NCBI GenBank assembly: GCA_907163375.1 | Contig: CAJQUW010001430.1 | Coordinates: 93,833-157,832 of the forward strand | DNA: 64,000 nucleotides | Source of the DNA: Prostheceraeus crozeri | Taxonomy: Eukaryota; Platyhelminthes; Polycladida; Euryleptidae | Direction: 5' to 3' | Shown here: piece by piece, positions 1 through 10,689 of the stretch | Position numbering within the stretch: the first letter of the stretch is position 1 | How the letters are laid out: each line of letters begins with the position of its first letter | Notes under the pieces: model-generated | Database searches by the model: none | Seen by the model: only the letters and a program-made list of their open reading frames with translations | Told to the model about the DNA's origin: nothing | Position numbers and translations under genes: made by a program

Positions 1-239
1 ACCAACGGGCTTACAATGAAAGAGTTAAGAATGGCTATACTATTTATGCATTTGATTTGACTGCCGACAGTGATATTAGTGCACTTTATCGTCTAGCTAA
101 CGTTCCTCATAATGTTCGCTTGGATCTGGAGTTTCAAACAACGCTAGCTGCGACGATCAATGTATTGATTAATGCAGTTTTTGATTCAAATATTGAAATA
201 ACTAAGTATCGTGACGTGATTCTTCACTATAATCGTTAA
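1..239 (+). pseudogene. major capsid protein, C-terminal end (copy 1)
   Basis: The last 60 codons match the C-terminus of the capsid gene of copy 2 at 24080-25325 almost residue for residue (DSDIS, NVPHN, RLDL, INVL, NIEITKYRDV). The family is the F54H12.2-like double-jelly-roll capsid protein of invertebrate Polintons, which forms the shell. Near position 30 a T is missing compared with copy 2, so the reading frame shifts just before the preserved tail. The stop codon TAA overlaps the ATG of the protease gene (TAATG). Family assignment rests on the longer copy-2 sequence. Confidence 0.8.
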
Positions 240-700
240 TGAGTTGGTTAAACGCTGACGATATTAAAGCCAAAGTACAGCGTAATGTAGATGAAGCTAC
301 GTTGAAAGCTTCTGATAATGTCTATTCGCTAGATACCCTACCAACTGCAGTAAAACAGTATCCCATCTCTATTGTATTGAACACTCAGTCAAAGAATTTC
401 GAAGGTGAACATTGGAAAGCTATCTTTATTGGAAAAGACAGACGCTGTGAACTATTTGACTCTCTTGCTCAACCTCCAAATATACCAACACAGCAGTGGC
501 TGAGAAAACATACTCGTCAATATCAACGAAATGATCGCATACTACAACATCCACTTTCATCAACTTGTGGTGCTTTTGTATTGTACTTCATCTTAAAACG
601 TTTGCATGCACGTCAATTTAAATCTGTTATTCAAAAGTTTTCATGTAACCCATCTTCTAATGAAAAGATGATTTGTAAGTTCTATAATGATTTGAAATAA
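239..700 (+). CDS. adenovirus-type maturation cysteine protease (copy 1)
   Basis: This is a 153-residue protein of the adenain type (peptidase C5), the enzyme that processes capsid precursors in Polintons and adenoviruses. The triad is visible: His58 in GEHW, Asp74 in FDSLA and Cys110 in SSTCGAF, with Gln103 in ILQHP as likely oxyanion-hole residue. The spacing fits the family. It starts within the stop of the capsid gene (TAATG), suggesting a shared transcript. The stop codon lies inside an AATAAA signal. The reading frame is intact, as it is in copy 2, although neighbouring genes are broken. The nearest alternative would be a ULP1-like protease, but length and neighbours favour adenain. Confidence 0.85.
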   Translation: MSWLNADDIKAKVQRNVDEATLKASDNVYSLDTLPTAVKQYPISIVLNTQSKNFEGEHWKAIFIGKDRRCELFDSLAQPPNIPTQQWLRKHTRQYQRNDRILQHPLSSTCGAFVLYFILKRLHARQFKSVIQKFSCNPSSNEKMICKFYNDLK

Positions 701-735
701 AACATCATATTGGAATAAAAATTGTTTTATTTCAC
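692..735. terminator. convergent polyadenylation signals (copy 1)
   Basis: Plus-strand AATAAA occurs at 696-701, overlapping the protease stop, and again at 714-719. Minus-strand AATAAA (TTTATT at 726-731) overlaps the stop of the TBP-like gene. Two convergent genes therefore end within about 35 bp. The same arrangement is kept in copy 2 at 25782-25817. Confidence 0.6.
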
Positions 736-1613
736 AATCCGCTGGGTATGTACATATTCGATTAAATGGTCTAGGATTGTATCTGCTTGTACTTCTGATT
801 TCAGTCCACTAATGATAACTTTACTGTTGCGGAAGATTGCAATGTGTACAGGATTCCAACGATTAATGAGAGCTGCGGGAAAACGTTCTGGCTCATAACA
901 CAAATTGTAGCTGCTGCTATGAATCTTTGAAAACGATACATTTTCACTCAATTGAGTAGAGATCACCATGTTGTTCACAGTCAGATTTGACATCACACAC
1001 TTCTCCCTCTTCCATATCCGACGTAGTAGCTTCTGCAGTTCTAAGCGCATTAACCGCTCCGATGAATGAGAAAGGGCGCCGAGAATTTGTACCGTCCCGT
1101 TTGGAAAGAGTTGAAGGTCCCGTAAATTGCTCATCTTCACCAGTAACATTTGCGGTCGACCCGGATAATACTAGCTGTTTGGAATTACTTGATGTAATGT
1201 TGCGAGATCGATATTGGTATAGAGTCTGATGAGGCGGAGAATGTTGACGATGGTGCAACGATGACGTCTCATGATGAAGAAATGAGTAAATAGAGCGATG
1301 TATCTTCCTTTTATACTTTTTCCCAACTACCTTGATGAAATGTGAAGCAGATAGAAAGTTGGGAATGATAGATTTGTATTCGTTGCTTTTTAAGTCGCAA
1401 CCATATGCGATTTCCCATGCGTGAATGTCTTTTCATATAGAAGTATTTCAAGTCCTTCATGATATGATTTAGGCACTGAAAATGTCGATATGATAAAGCA
1501 AATTCTCTTCTCATATTTCCAGTATAGTCTTTGAAATGAACGTTTTGATCATAATCAATCTCAACATGTTGTAGGGAATCTAATTTCCAACTCTTCATGA
1601 TGGAGCGTAACAT
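727..1613 (-). pseudogene. PC4-like/TBP-like fusion protein, broken (copy 1)
   Basis: The downstream part (727-1149) encodes a TATA-binding-protein-like domain. It shows a first-lobe stretch VQILGALSHSS resembling the TBP lobe-1 strand, then NLTVNNMVIST, YEPERFPAALI (TBP signature SYEPELFPGLI) and KVIISGLKSEVQA (TBP lobe 2 KIVLTGAKV). The upstream part (1311-1613) encodes a 100-residue PC4-like double repeat closely related to the gene at 1635-2003. In copy 2 the two parts lie in one frame apart from one stop; here the frame is lost between about 1150 and 1310. TBP nucleates transcription at TATA boxes, and PC4 binds single-stranded DNA and aids Pol II. A role in element transcription is inference. 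Confidence 0.6.
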
Positions 1614-1634
1614 TGTGTTGAAGGTGGTGTCTGA

Positions 1635-2003
1635 TTAAGATTTGCATAGCAAAGAGATGAACTCTCGACGAATAAATGACATATTGGAGTGATGCATCCA
1701 TCTTTTATATTTTTCCCAATTGTATTTGCGAAATGAAAAATAGATTGAGGAATAAGAATGACAGATTTGAATTTCATTTCTGAAATTTTGAAGCCAAACT
1801 TGACTACCCAAAGAGATGAATTTTAGCGTTTCAAAATATTCCAAATCCCTCATGATGTCATTAAGATTAAAAAATTGTCGCCATGTTAATGTAATTCCTC
1901 TCGATGTATTTCCATGAGAATTTTTGAAATGAACGTTTCCATTGCGATCAACTTTGATGTATTGTTGAGAATCCAAAATCCAAGTCTTCATGATGTTATG
2001 CAA
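1635..2003 (-). CDS. PC4-like transcription cofactor candidate, 122 aa (copy 1)
   Basis: This intact 122-residue ORF is a paralogue of the N-terminal half of the TBP fusion just downstream on the same strand. It appears to hold two repeats, each with two or three beta strands, then a basic-hydrophobic strand and an amphipathic helix: YIKVDRNGNVHF...RGITLTWRQFFNLNDIM and QVWLQ..NEIQI...YFSFRKYNWEKYKRWM. This resembles the PC4/SUB1 fold, in which a curved beta sheet ends in KGISL...QW..LK. The PC4 call is my pattern reading, not a proven match. It is transcribed divergently from the WEVG gene starting 33 bp away, so the two share a very short promoter. An equivalent intact gene lies in copy 2. 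Confidence 0.45.
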   Translation of the reverse strand: MHNIMKTWILDSQQYIKVDRNGNVHFKNSHGNTSRGITLTWRQFFNLNDIMRDLEYFETLKFISLGSQVWLQNFRNEIQICHSYSSIYFSFRKYNWEKYKRWMHHSNMSFIRREFISLLCKS

Positions 2004-2035
2004 ATTGGTAATATATAGATCACCAGAATATGAAA

Positions 2036-3432
2036 ATGTCGTTTTACTATATTCTGCTTAGCAATGCAGCAACAAATAGATTTGCCAGTAATCGTGCCGC
2101 AATCTGTTGTACTCCCATTGATAATATACAACAGCTGAATGGAGAGTGGGAAGTAGGGGTCACACAACTTGTTCATAGTAACTGTGTCTATACTTTTGAT
2201 CATAAGGTGATGACTATTAATATGAGACGCACATTTGCTTACCAATGTGAAAAGGGTTGCCGAGTATACATTCCACAATGGCCGAAGAAAGATCTTCTAT
2301 CATGTCAGAAATTCGTTTATGATTTCCAGAATAAAGCGTGTAAACACATTGTTCAATTTACTCCACACAATGGTGATCACAATTATGTACATCATGTAGT
2401 TGATAAAGATTGGATTGTTGCTTTGAGTTCCAGTTTAAGAAATGATTTAGGTTACCTCGCCAGCACCTTAACAAGCTATGATAATTGCAACGTTAATTGC
2501 CACCCAAGTGGTCATAAACAGTTAATATATCGAGAGGAAGCTTTTTATGTAGATCTTATTCCAAGAAATGAGAACACGTTGGTGAAGAAGATTGTGATGA
2601 AACCAAGAAAGACAAACATGACTCCTGAAACATTATTGAAGAAATTTAATTATCTCCTTCGAGTTGATGGTAAACAAGTGGCAACATTGACTTATCTCAA
2701 ATCATCTAATCATATTGCAATAAGTAAATTAAATGATGATGATCTAGTATTAGTTTGTTCAAAAGATTTTCATCAGTTCTTACGACATACTTCTGCAGCT
2801 GTTCATGGAAAATTTGATGTGCAACATTTGCCATGTGAAAGGTCAAATTAATTTGATACAGAATGGTCCGTATCTTTATACAGAAAGCGTATAGAGCCTG
2901 TAGGTGGTACCTTACATGAAACAAGAGTGTTGATGCCTCGCATTATAACTTCAGTTAAATTGGTTATCGATTATTTGAATGAAGTGATTAATGAGCAACA
3001 TATTTCATTTCTGAAAAAGAAGATGCTTTGTCTCTCACTGTAAGTGTGAAAGATATTGAACTAATTATGGATAAAACTCTAATGAACATTTTGGGTTTTG
3101 ATCAAAATATCTTTGCAAGTGGTACTGTAACCAAAGCTAGCGCAGACATGTCGCTATCGCGTCGTATTAACTATTTTCAGATATATTCCAATATTGGTGA
3201 AGATGTACGTGTGGGAGATGTTGAAGCTCCCCTGCTAGCAATGATACCATATCAACCAAAAAGATGCAGTATTTTATCTGAGCATACTTTCAAGAAAGTG
3301 CATTATACAAAGCTGAAATCAAACTACATCCCACAAATTGATATTGAAATTTATGACGATGCTGGTGCGTTGATTCCTTTTCATTAAGATGCTGTAACAA
3401 GTATCACACTCCATTTCCGAATGAAGAGTTAA
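2036..3432 (+). pseudogene. WEVG-domain structural protein 1, broken (copy 1)
   Basis: The N-terminus carries LLSNAAT then LNGEWEVGVTQL, a domain shared with the next gene (LPSNAS, LEGEWEVGVSSI). The C-terminus has VGDVEAPLLAMIP, then YIPQIDIEIYDDAGALIPF and TLHFRM. I recall this arrangement as a widespread invertebrate Polinton-associated family of unknown function; a minor capsid, penton or fibre role is possible but not shown here. Breaks visible: a stop at 2851 where copy 2 reads Gln, a frame change near 3000, and a stop at 3385-3387 where copy 2 reads Lys. Start taken at the second ATG, which is the one conserved in copy 2. Confidence 0.6.
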
Positions 3433-3471
3433 TGCAAAAGTATGCTAATATATTTTTCCAATGTGAATAAT

Positions 3472-4965
3472 ATGGAAAGTGAAAATACAGATTCGTTTCT
3501 AGTATACTTACCCAGCAATGCTTCTATGAAAGAATTTCCTAATAATAAACCATCAGACTTTCCAGTAGAATTAAATCGCTCACTACATCTAGAAGGCGAA
3601 TGGGAGGTGGGCGTTTCTAGTATTTGCCATGATAGCAACATTCAGAATGTGAATGATTTGGAAGAAATGATATTGACTCCTCGCATCCATGATGGAATAA
3701 CGATGAATAATACATTCCAGTCCCCATACAAGTTAACGTCAGATGGAAAGTGGAACTATGAATGGATTCAGATAAAATCAGATTATTATGGTCCATTTGG
3801 GAATGAGAAAATTATTCAATAGTGGCAATACTTCGATCACAAAGTTTATGAGTTTAATATCTATCATTGGAATGGAAGACAGTTCCTTTGCTTTCATTAT
3901 TTTACTGAAGGTCTTATACTGAGGTTGGATAATGAATTCTCTCCACATCTCGGTTTTGGGCACGGTCTACATCTAACGTGAATTGTTACTGCAAATGTCA
4001 AAAAAGTTTATTCAAAACGAATCAACAAATTTCATTATAAATTTAAAATGTTTGATGATGTTGTAGAACGTGAAGATCACATCATTTTGAAAAAGCGTGG
4101 TGTTCAACCTTTATCACTTACTGAGTTAGTAAAACGATGGAATGAGACTGTTGGTAAGAAGTATGGAGAGAAGATTATGGCGGAGAAGGATAAGTTGGTT
4201 ATTCAGAAATATAATGACAAACTTACAGTTCATTTCTCTCCAACCTTGCGTCATTTTGTAAGACATCCATCACCTATTATTGGAAGCGGTGTGGTGTATG
4301 CTTCTCATGAATATCACATTAAAGCTGATTCAGTTAATGATGAATGGTGGGTGGACATCTATGGTGATCGCATCAAGAAAATTTACCAGTCTTATCAGGA
4401 ATCTAAAGTTGGTATCAATATAATGCCGCGTCTATATCATACAGTTGAAAGCTTCATTCATGTAATAAATCCTTATATACAACAGAAGTTGAAGCATGTG
4501 ATGAAAATAAATATGATGTAAAGACACACCACATTTCGTTTTCAATTGAAAATCAACGAGTTGTTCTGAAACTGGGTGATGACATTCAATGTCAATTGAG
4601 CAAAAATTTGAAAAAACTGTTTGGTTTTTCAATGCTACAAAATAAGTTTACTGCTGCGCATACGATTGGTATAGAAACACCAATGACACTTGATAAACAT
4701 GAACAACACCTTTACATTCAAAGTGATTTGATTCCACCTATTTCTGTTGGCGAGGAAAAAAGAACACATTTTACGTGATTTCATTCATGATAAAGATGCT
4801 TTATATAGAATAGTCGAGAAGATGTTTCAACCTATTTTCTACCATCCTGTTATCAAACAAACTATACCATCTATTTCTATCAAAATTACAAATGGTCTAC
4901 ATGAGTGCATCCATGTCAAAGATACTAAATCCCTCGTAACTTTAGTGTTTCGGAAAACAAAGTGA
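3472..4965 (+). pseudogene. WEVG-domain structural protein 2, broken (copy 1)
   Basis: It opens with FLVYLPSNASMKEF and then LEGEWEVGVSSI, the same N-terminal domain as the preceding gene, so the two are ancient paralogues. The rest (WNYEWIQIKSDYYGPFGNEK, HLGFGHGLHL in copy 2, GVVYASHEY, ISVGE) is not recognised. Copy 1 has stops at 3822 and 3981 and several frame changes. The frame change near 4460-4500, ending in a stop at 4519-4521, is shared exactly with copy 2 and so predates their separation. A fibre or minor-capsid role is only a guess. It ends in a bidirectional poly(A) region. Confidence 0.55.
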
Positions 4966-4975
4966 AGTCATTGTA

Positions 4976-5100
4976 AAATTTTATTGAAATAAAAATATAT
5001 GTATGAAAAAGTCTTTTCACAGATATAGGGGGAATGGGCTGACTGTAGGCATCTATTCACAAGGAAGTGCAATCTAAAGCGATACATAAAACAACAATGA
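4976..5100. terminator. bidirectional poly(A) region and conserved 3' block (copy 1)
   Basis: TTTTATTGAAATAAAAATAT at 4979-4998 carries AATAAA on both strands, serving the WEVG gene (+) and the polymerase (-). From 5017 to 5097 follows an approximately 80-bp stretch almost identical to 30090-30170 of copy 2, although the flanks have diverged. It lies in the 3' UTR of the polymerase transcript. Confidence 0.45.
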
Positions 5101-5246
5101 ATGTCAGCAAAAGCATCATCAAAATAATAATTTGAGACTGAATCTATTTACACATCTCCTGAATGTGGTAGTGTGAGTTTAATTCTTTTGGATAGTGATA
5201 TATTTGTATCAGGATGACCATGTGGATGAGATATGTTATGTTCTAT

Positions 5247-8200
5247 TCAACACCTCTTATCCCCCCACGCTGAAAGTGCTCGCTTTCTAAATGTATGAGT
5301 TTTTACCTCATGCGTGTTTGATTTTAAGATGGTCATGTTGACAAACGTTGCGCACTTATTTTTAAAGGCCTTCTTATAGACCCTATGTTTCATATTTACA
5401 ACAATCGACTTAGATATGCCTCTTGCGCGTTTAATACTGTTACTGGAGTCTTTTGGTTTCATAGAATACATTTTAGGACGAAGAAGAATCATTTCTTTAA
5501 TTTCTTTTCCTGCCATTTCATCTTTGAAGCATCCTAATTTTGCTTTATTTTTAGTAGAGTATAGTGGGTGATCTGTAGGATAAATTGATGTATCAAAATA
5601 TTTTTCTAAAGATTTTCCTACTTCATTGAAATTTAACTCTCTCTGAGCAGCGATACTTAAAAGGAAACTGTCTGTATCACCACTCAGCAAACGCACGTCT
5701 TTAATTAGAAGACATGGTTTTAATATTCTATAGAGGAGTCGATGCATTTCAAGCTTGGAATAATCTAATACAGCTTGTTCAATGTAGATGGGCTTGCAGA
5801 ACTCTACTTCTGATTTTATCATTTTAACACCAACCAATTCATCATCTATAATATCTCTATCAATAGAGAGAGGTGATGCCGCTAACTTTTGAAATTTATC
5901 ATTATGATTCACAAGTTTATAGTTTATACGTTTTCTAACATCCTCCATCGTCTTACCAAAAAGACTACTATTCTTATATTCATAAAAATCTTTTTCAAAA
6001 TTATTTTGGGCTAGTGTACGTTTCTGGCTGTCACTATCAATATATGGTTTCAGAAAGGCTTTCTGTCTAAATTTGATAATGCGGTGAACTGTTTTTAAAA
6101 TCATGCCCATTTCTAAATAAAATTTTAAGATGGAAAAGTGGACTAGATAATTTTCTTTATCAAATTGAGCAAGCAAGAGTTTACGACAAGGCTTATACTT
6201 AGGTTGTCCACTCCCTTCTAAATCTTTATGAAATTGTTTCATAAAGTCCGAAAACATATCTTCAGTCACTTCACCTGATTCGGGCGCAAGTGGAAAATCC
6301 ACAGTTTTATTTTTAATACTATTTGGATAGATGAGATCTACCTCAAAAAAATAATATCCCCAATCACCATCATCTGGAATAGCTAGTATGTTTGAAGGAT
6401 TGGAGAAATTTTGAATTTCACTATCACCTAGCCAGCTAAACTCAGAGTGAGGTACAGGTTTGGATAGTGACCTACCATATAAATTATTCTGGTCATAGTA
6501 CTTTAGATGAATCTGGTCATCATCTACTACTTTTGATTTTATTTGATGTCTATTTACAAATGTGAGTCCACCACGAATTCCTCGCTCAAATAAATTATAC
6601 ATCTCTGGATCTTGCAAAAGATGGATGGTCTCTCCAGTCATTTTAAAAGCAGACTGGAATGACATGGCTGGAAGACTGACAAAGTGGATAGGGTCTAATT
6701 TATCTTCTTCTAATGTCACTCGTCGAAACTCCTGAAATACATCAGCCAGCAAAAATACATCTAATTTTAGATAGGCGATCATATAATCGCTAAACGTTTG
6801 ACAGTCAAATTTTGTACATGCAACTTGAGTATGATTGTAATCTACTGCCTTACATTCTATACCAGTGAAATCATTTTTAAATTTATATATTGATGGAAGA
6901 GAAGTCTCACTAAGTTTAGAAATGTTGTCAAAGTATGCATATGGAAACAGTTCTTTGCATGTGATGACTTCATCTGTCAAGTTAGGATATTGTTTCTTCA
7001 AATTTTGAGTTAGTGGAAGAGACTTAAGATTTTGAACGAGAGATGCTAGTGATAAAGTCATGAATTGATAGGAATCTAAAAATTTTATATCAAAGTAGAC
7101 TGTCTTATTTTCTTTAGTCTTATCAACTGGTACTTTTGCTATCATGGACATAAACTTTTCTCTCGTTTGAGGCATAACATTCATCAACCACCCCTTCATT
7201 TTTCTTAACCCCTTTTATTATCATATGGCTGTCATTGCCTTTGAAGTTATGAAGATTTACGGGTAGAGTGCGCCGTTTCATTCTTAGAGAAAAATTGCAT
7301 CTTGAACAGAGTGCGTTTCTAAATTCACCAGTGATGTGATCATGGTCGCGCACTTTCTTAGTTTTACCCTCATCAAACGTTTTATTACATTTTGAGCAGA
7401 CTTTACAACTTTCAAATTTTACCTGATCATGTGCTGTCATATTTAATGATCTGTGATAGAGTTCACTGTCACCTTTTTGTTGAAATTTACTAGCACTTTC
7501 CAGGAATTGCAAGAATTTGTGTATACAATCCTCACCTTGCCAGACGTACATTTTATTATTTTTATTTTGGAAATGATCATGTCATACCTCATAACAGGAT
7601 TTGGCTGCTGGCTTGTGGATGTTATCATCAATATAGCATTCGATTTCAGCATAGATGACACAAAGAGGACTTAATTCACTACCATTTTCTCTATATGAAA
7701 AGATTTTATCTTTGGGCATGCGTTCCATTTGCAATTTACCTCGCTTACACCATTCAATATGCGTTTGAAATTTATCTTTTGAGCAGAAGGATCTCATACA
7801 ACGGTCACCCATGAAATGCTCCCCCTTTTGGATGTTAAGTGGGAATATAGTCGAGGTTGACAACACGATCATAAGTTGATGAACGTTAGTTGTAGCGTAC
7901 ACCTTTAAGTCCTTTTCGCCAGACGTGAACAACTATTTTAATTTCATTTACTTTTTTAAATTTCTCCATATCTTTCAATTTCATATCTTCACTATTGCAG
8001 TCATCAAATTTCAATTCATTCTCCCATTGATGATATTTGATTTTACGGAAACGGCTGTTCTGTACATCATGATAGTGGAGAATGGATAAAACCGCATACA
8101 TTGCGATTCACAATCTATAGACATGACTGCTTTCATATCTTTTAACGTTTTTGGAAGATTGAAGGAGCCTAGTCCACTGTAATTTTCTAATAGAGTAATT

Positions 8201-9044
8201 TCAAACATGGCAGATTCTACACCATCAAAAATCAGACCACCATCGCGCTCGTTAAATTTATCAATATTTGATTTTAGCCCTTGAATGTGAAAATTTAACC
8301 ATGCTTCTTTATCTACTACCTCTGTAGCAGGAGAGGAGGGTATGTGAAACTCCAACTGCACTATTCCGCCAGTATGATGGTCAACTTTAACATATTTTAT
8401 TTTAAGATAGATGAGCGCTTTCATTCTAAAGTTGTCTAAAATTCTAAAGAGCGCATCTATCAATGTTGAATTTTGATGAAGCCACTACGGAAAATCAGCA
8501 ATGGTTTCTGAGGACTCCATATGGTAATTTCTCACTACATTATTGACCGACACTTCAGTGAGCCGGATAGAGGAGGTGCTGTTACTATAACTATCATTTG
8601 TATGCGTGTGGGGAAGTCTATGTGAAGATAATTCAAAACGTGTTTCAAAAGATAGAGTGCAAAAGTCGCAAGTAAAGGAGACATGTTGAATAGAATCATC
8701 CTCACCTCGGGAGATTGATGATGTTTTGGGTTGACATACACGTTGTCTGATATGTCGGCGAGATCACGCTTCCTTGTATAGACGTGACCACAATCAGCAC
8801 ATTCCCGCTGATTAGATTCCCGCGACTGACCGCCTGAGCTGGTACTAACATCACCTGAAAGAGAAATCATTCTATCATCTCTATTAAAGTTATAGTTTAT
8901 TGTTGCAACCTACCTTCACTTAACAGCTCTAAAGATTCCTCGAGAAGGGAGCGTTTTGGTGATGAAGTAGATGCCTGAAATTGAGAAAGATGCTATTAGC
9001 CAAACGTTTGAGGGAGATGAGTGAGGAAATCTTCAACTTACCAT
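5247..9044 (-). pseudogene. protein-primed DNA polymerase B, spliced and broken (copy 1)
   Basis: This is the replicative polymerase of Polintons (DNA_pol_B_2). Visible from N to C: two C2H2-like zinc fingers, an N-terminal domain of unknown role, another CxxC..H finger (FQTHIEWC), an exonuclease-like YAEIECY, an HNH/endonuclease-VII-like VRDHDHITGEFRNALCSRCN, then motif A YYDQNNLYG, motif B NSSLFGKTMED and motif C SGDTDS. Exon 1 supplies only the ATG (9042-9044). Intron 1 is 8975-9041, exon 2 is 8914-8974, intron 2 is 8855-8913; both introns are GT-AG. Frame changes occur near 7130-7200, 7560, 7890, 8100 and 8750. A stop at 5247-5249, where copy 2 reads Trp, removes the last few residues (copy 2 has HNISLPHGH). 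Confidence 0.85.
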
Positions 9045-9164
9045 TTCAACGAAATCAAGTTTAAGTATGATACTTTAGTGTCAGAAAGTTGTATAGTTTA
9101 TCAAAATAGAGACTTCACTTATTCTCAACACGTCTCAAATATAGAATGAAAAATAAGTCTGCTT

Positions 9165-9220
9165 CCCCCCTTTTATATACTCTCATACTCGGCATTCATT
9201 GGCTATTCATTTGATTGGCT
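9165..9220. promoter_or_regulatory. polymerase-side promoter with TATA and two CCAAT boxes (copy 1)
   Basis: Read on the minus strand there are CCAAT boxes at 9214-9218 and 9198-9202 and a TATA box TATATAAAA at 9171-9179, about 130 bp upstream of the polymerase ATG. The divergent acidic gene starts at 9276. The same layout is found in copy 2 (34417-34465) and copy 3 (63377-63424). Confidence 0.6.
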
Positions 9221-9275
9221 ACTTACTTGTACTTAAGCACTAAGAAATCAAGTTTGTAGCATACAATTTGAAGTC

Positions 9276-9684
9276 ATGAATTCACCAACAGCAACACTCT
9301 CCGTGAATACATCAACTTGCCCTCCCGCTCCAAAGAAGGTGAAGTTGGAGAAGAAGAAAACAGTGGAGGATTTAGCAAGCTTGGAGTATCCGACTCTGAC
9401 TGAGGAAGAGGAGATGGAAATGGTGTGAGGTGGAACTATATAACAAGGAGGTCCTACTATATAACAAGAAGGATGTGTCGAAAGAGAATGATATCAGCCT
9501 TCTCCATGACATAAGAAGATGGTATAGTCCATCGTCTCAACCCAGGAACAAGATTGAATGGGAGAATGTATTTGGTGTATTGGCTGCAGCCGAGGAAAAA
9601 CTGCGACAGCTGAAATGCAGGTGTGATAACTGTGAATCACTGTGGGACAATGTGACTCCAGAAGAGCTTCTAAATTATTTGTAA
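9276..9684 (+). pseudogene. small acidic CxCxxCE protein, broken (copy 1)
   Basis: The 5' half reads like the intact 132-residue version at 62921-63319: a Lys-rich N-terminus, then YPTLTEEEEMEM. A TGA follows immediately and a local rearrangement duplicates a few codons, after which the frame resumes (DDIRRW-like, KCRCDNCESLWDNVTPEELL). The conserved C-terminal CxCxxCE followed by LWD and ELLxYL could bind metal or a partner. It is transcribed divergently from the polymerase. Function unknown. Confidence 0.6.
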
Positions 9685-9936
9685 TTTCTGAATATATGTT
9701 TCACTTGTTATATCTGTCTGTTTTCACTTGTTTCTGGGTAATGTAGTCATCAACATCATAGTGAAAAATCTAATCATTTGACAGCTCAGTATAAATCATA
9801 GCAGCTGATAATAGATACAATCATTCTTTCCTAGGTACTACCTCTATTACTGAGGATAAATGATAAAGGGATTGAATATAAAAAAAACAGAGACATGTAG
9901 TTCTTTAGATTTATTCACAATTGAAGTACATATACT

Positions 9937-10173
9937 TTATAGCGAGGAAAAGTCAAGTGGAAGAACCTCTAAGTCTTTGTAAACTTTGTAGCACCTTAGT
10001 CGTTTAGGGGCATCTGGCGTTTTTCTCACACGTGTTGTCTTCGGTGTCCATTCTTCGTCTATCCAGACAATTCTTACAGTCTTGTCTTTGTCGTAAGTCT
10101 CCTTCTGTCCACACTTGCCTTCATCCCACTCATTGATGATCACAAAATTACTTGATGTTTCTGACTTTGCCAT
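9937..10173 (-). CDS. 78-aa conserved Polinton accessory protein (copy 1)
   Basis: This is an intact small ORF starting MAKSETSS, with INEWDEGKCGQ, IVWIDEEWTPKTTRVRK and a C-terminal KDLEVLPLDFS. It is a paralogue of the divergently transcribed gene starting at 10351 (EWDQDKCEQ...FTPKTTRVRK). Copy 3 has both versions (62007-62255 and 62433-62669). No known domain is recognised; the acidic-then-basic pattern could suit a DNA- or histone-binding adaptor, which is speculation. Conservation of both paralogues across copies implies they were functional when the elements were active. Confidence 0.6.
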   Translation of the reverse strand: MAKSETSSNFVIINEWDEGKCGQKETYDKDKTVRIVWIDEEWTPKTTRVRKTPDAPKRLRCYKVYKDLEVLPLDFSSL

Positions 10174-10350
10174 GTTAGACTCCTAGTTCGTATAATGTGA
10201 ATGAGATGTGTTACAATCTTCTGAGATATATAGTCTTCATTCAAATTAGAATAATTCTGATCGGCTGTTGAGGGACTCATTGTTAAATAACTATATAATT
10301 GAAACGATTGCAGGACTTTTCATTCACATTATACGAAGTAGCAGACTGAC
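10174..10350. promoter_or_regulatory. symmetric divergent promoter of the 78/82-aa gene pair (copy 1)
   Basis: TTCGTATAATGTGAATGA at 10187-10204 is the inverse complement of TCATTCACATTATACGAA at 10320-10337, so the two genes share a mirrored 18-bp upstream box. TATA-like stretches lie inside it on each side: about 10226-10234 (minus) and TATATA at 10292-10297 (plus). The pattern suggests an inverted duplication of gene plus promoter. The same arrangement is found in copy 3 at 62256-62432. Confidence 0.55.
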
Positions 10351-10530
10351 ATGTCAAACTCTCAAGCATTGGAAATATTTAACCAAATATTTGAAGTCAT
10401 TGACGAGTGGGATCAAGACAAGTGTGAACAGGAGGAGGAGACCAGCGAGAAACTCGTCGTCATTGAAAAATTGTGTGGACTGATGGTGAATTCACGCCAA
10501 AAACGAAAAATAGAAATAGAGTGAAAAATA
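10351..10530 (+). pseudogene. 82-aa conserved accessory protein, frameshifted (copy 1)
   Basis: The start MSNSQALEIFNQIFEVIDEW matches the intact copy-3 gene at 62007-62255. A frame change near residue 40 replaces the conserved VWTDGEFTPKTTRVRK end with an unrelated tail and an early stop; the original codons remain readable in another frame. Paralogue of the 78-aa gene on the opposite strand. Confidence 0.6.
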
Positions 10531-10689
10531 GACCTACATACTACATGTCTTTGTTTTTGCAATGTATTGATTTAGAAATGGAAATAAAGGAAAGAATTTA
10601 GATCTGGTGTTAATTGTATACATGGTTCCGAATATCATCACATTTATTTTCGGTCTAATTTTCTATCAAAAGAGATCGTATCATTAGTA

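Noticed and set aside
944..1258. Minus- and plus-strand ORFs overlapping the TBP-like gene of copy 1
   Set aside because: Frame-shifted readings of the same region; copy 2 shows which frame is coding.
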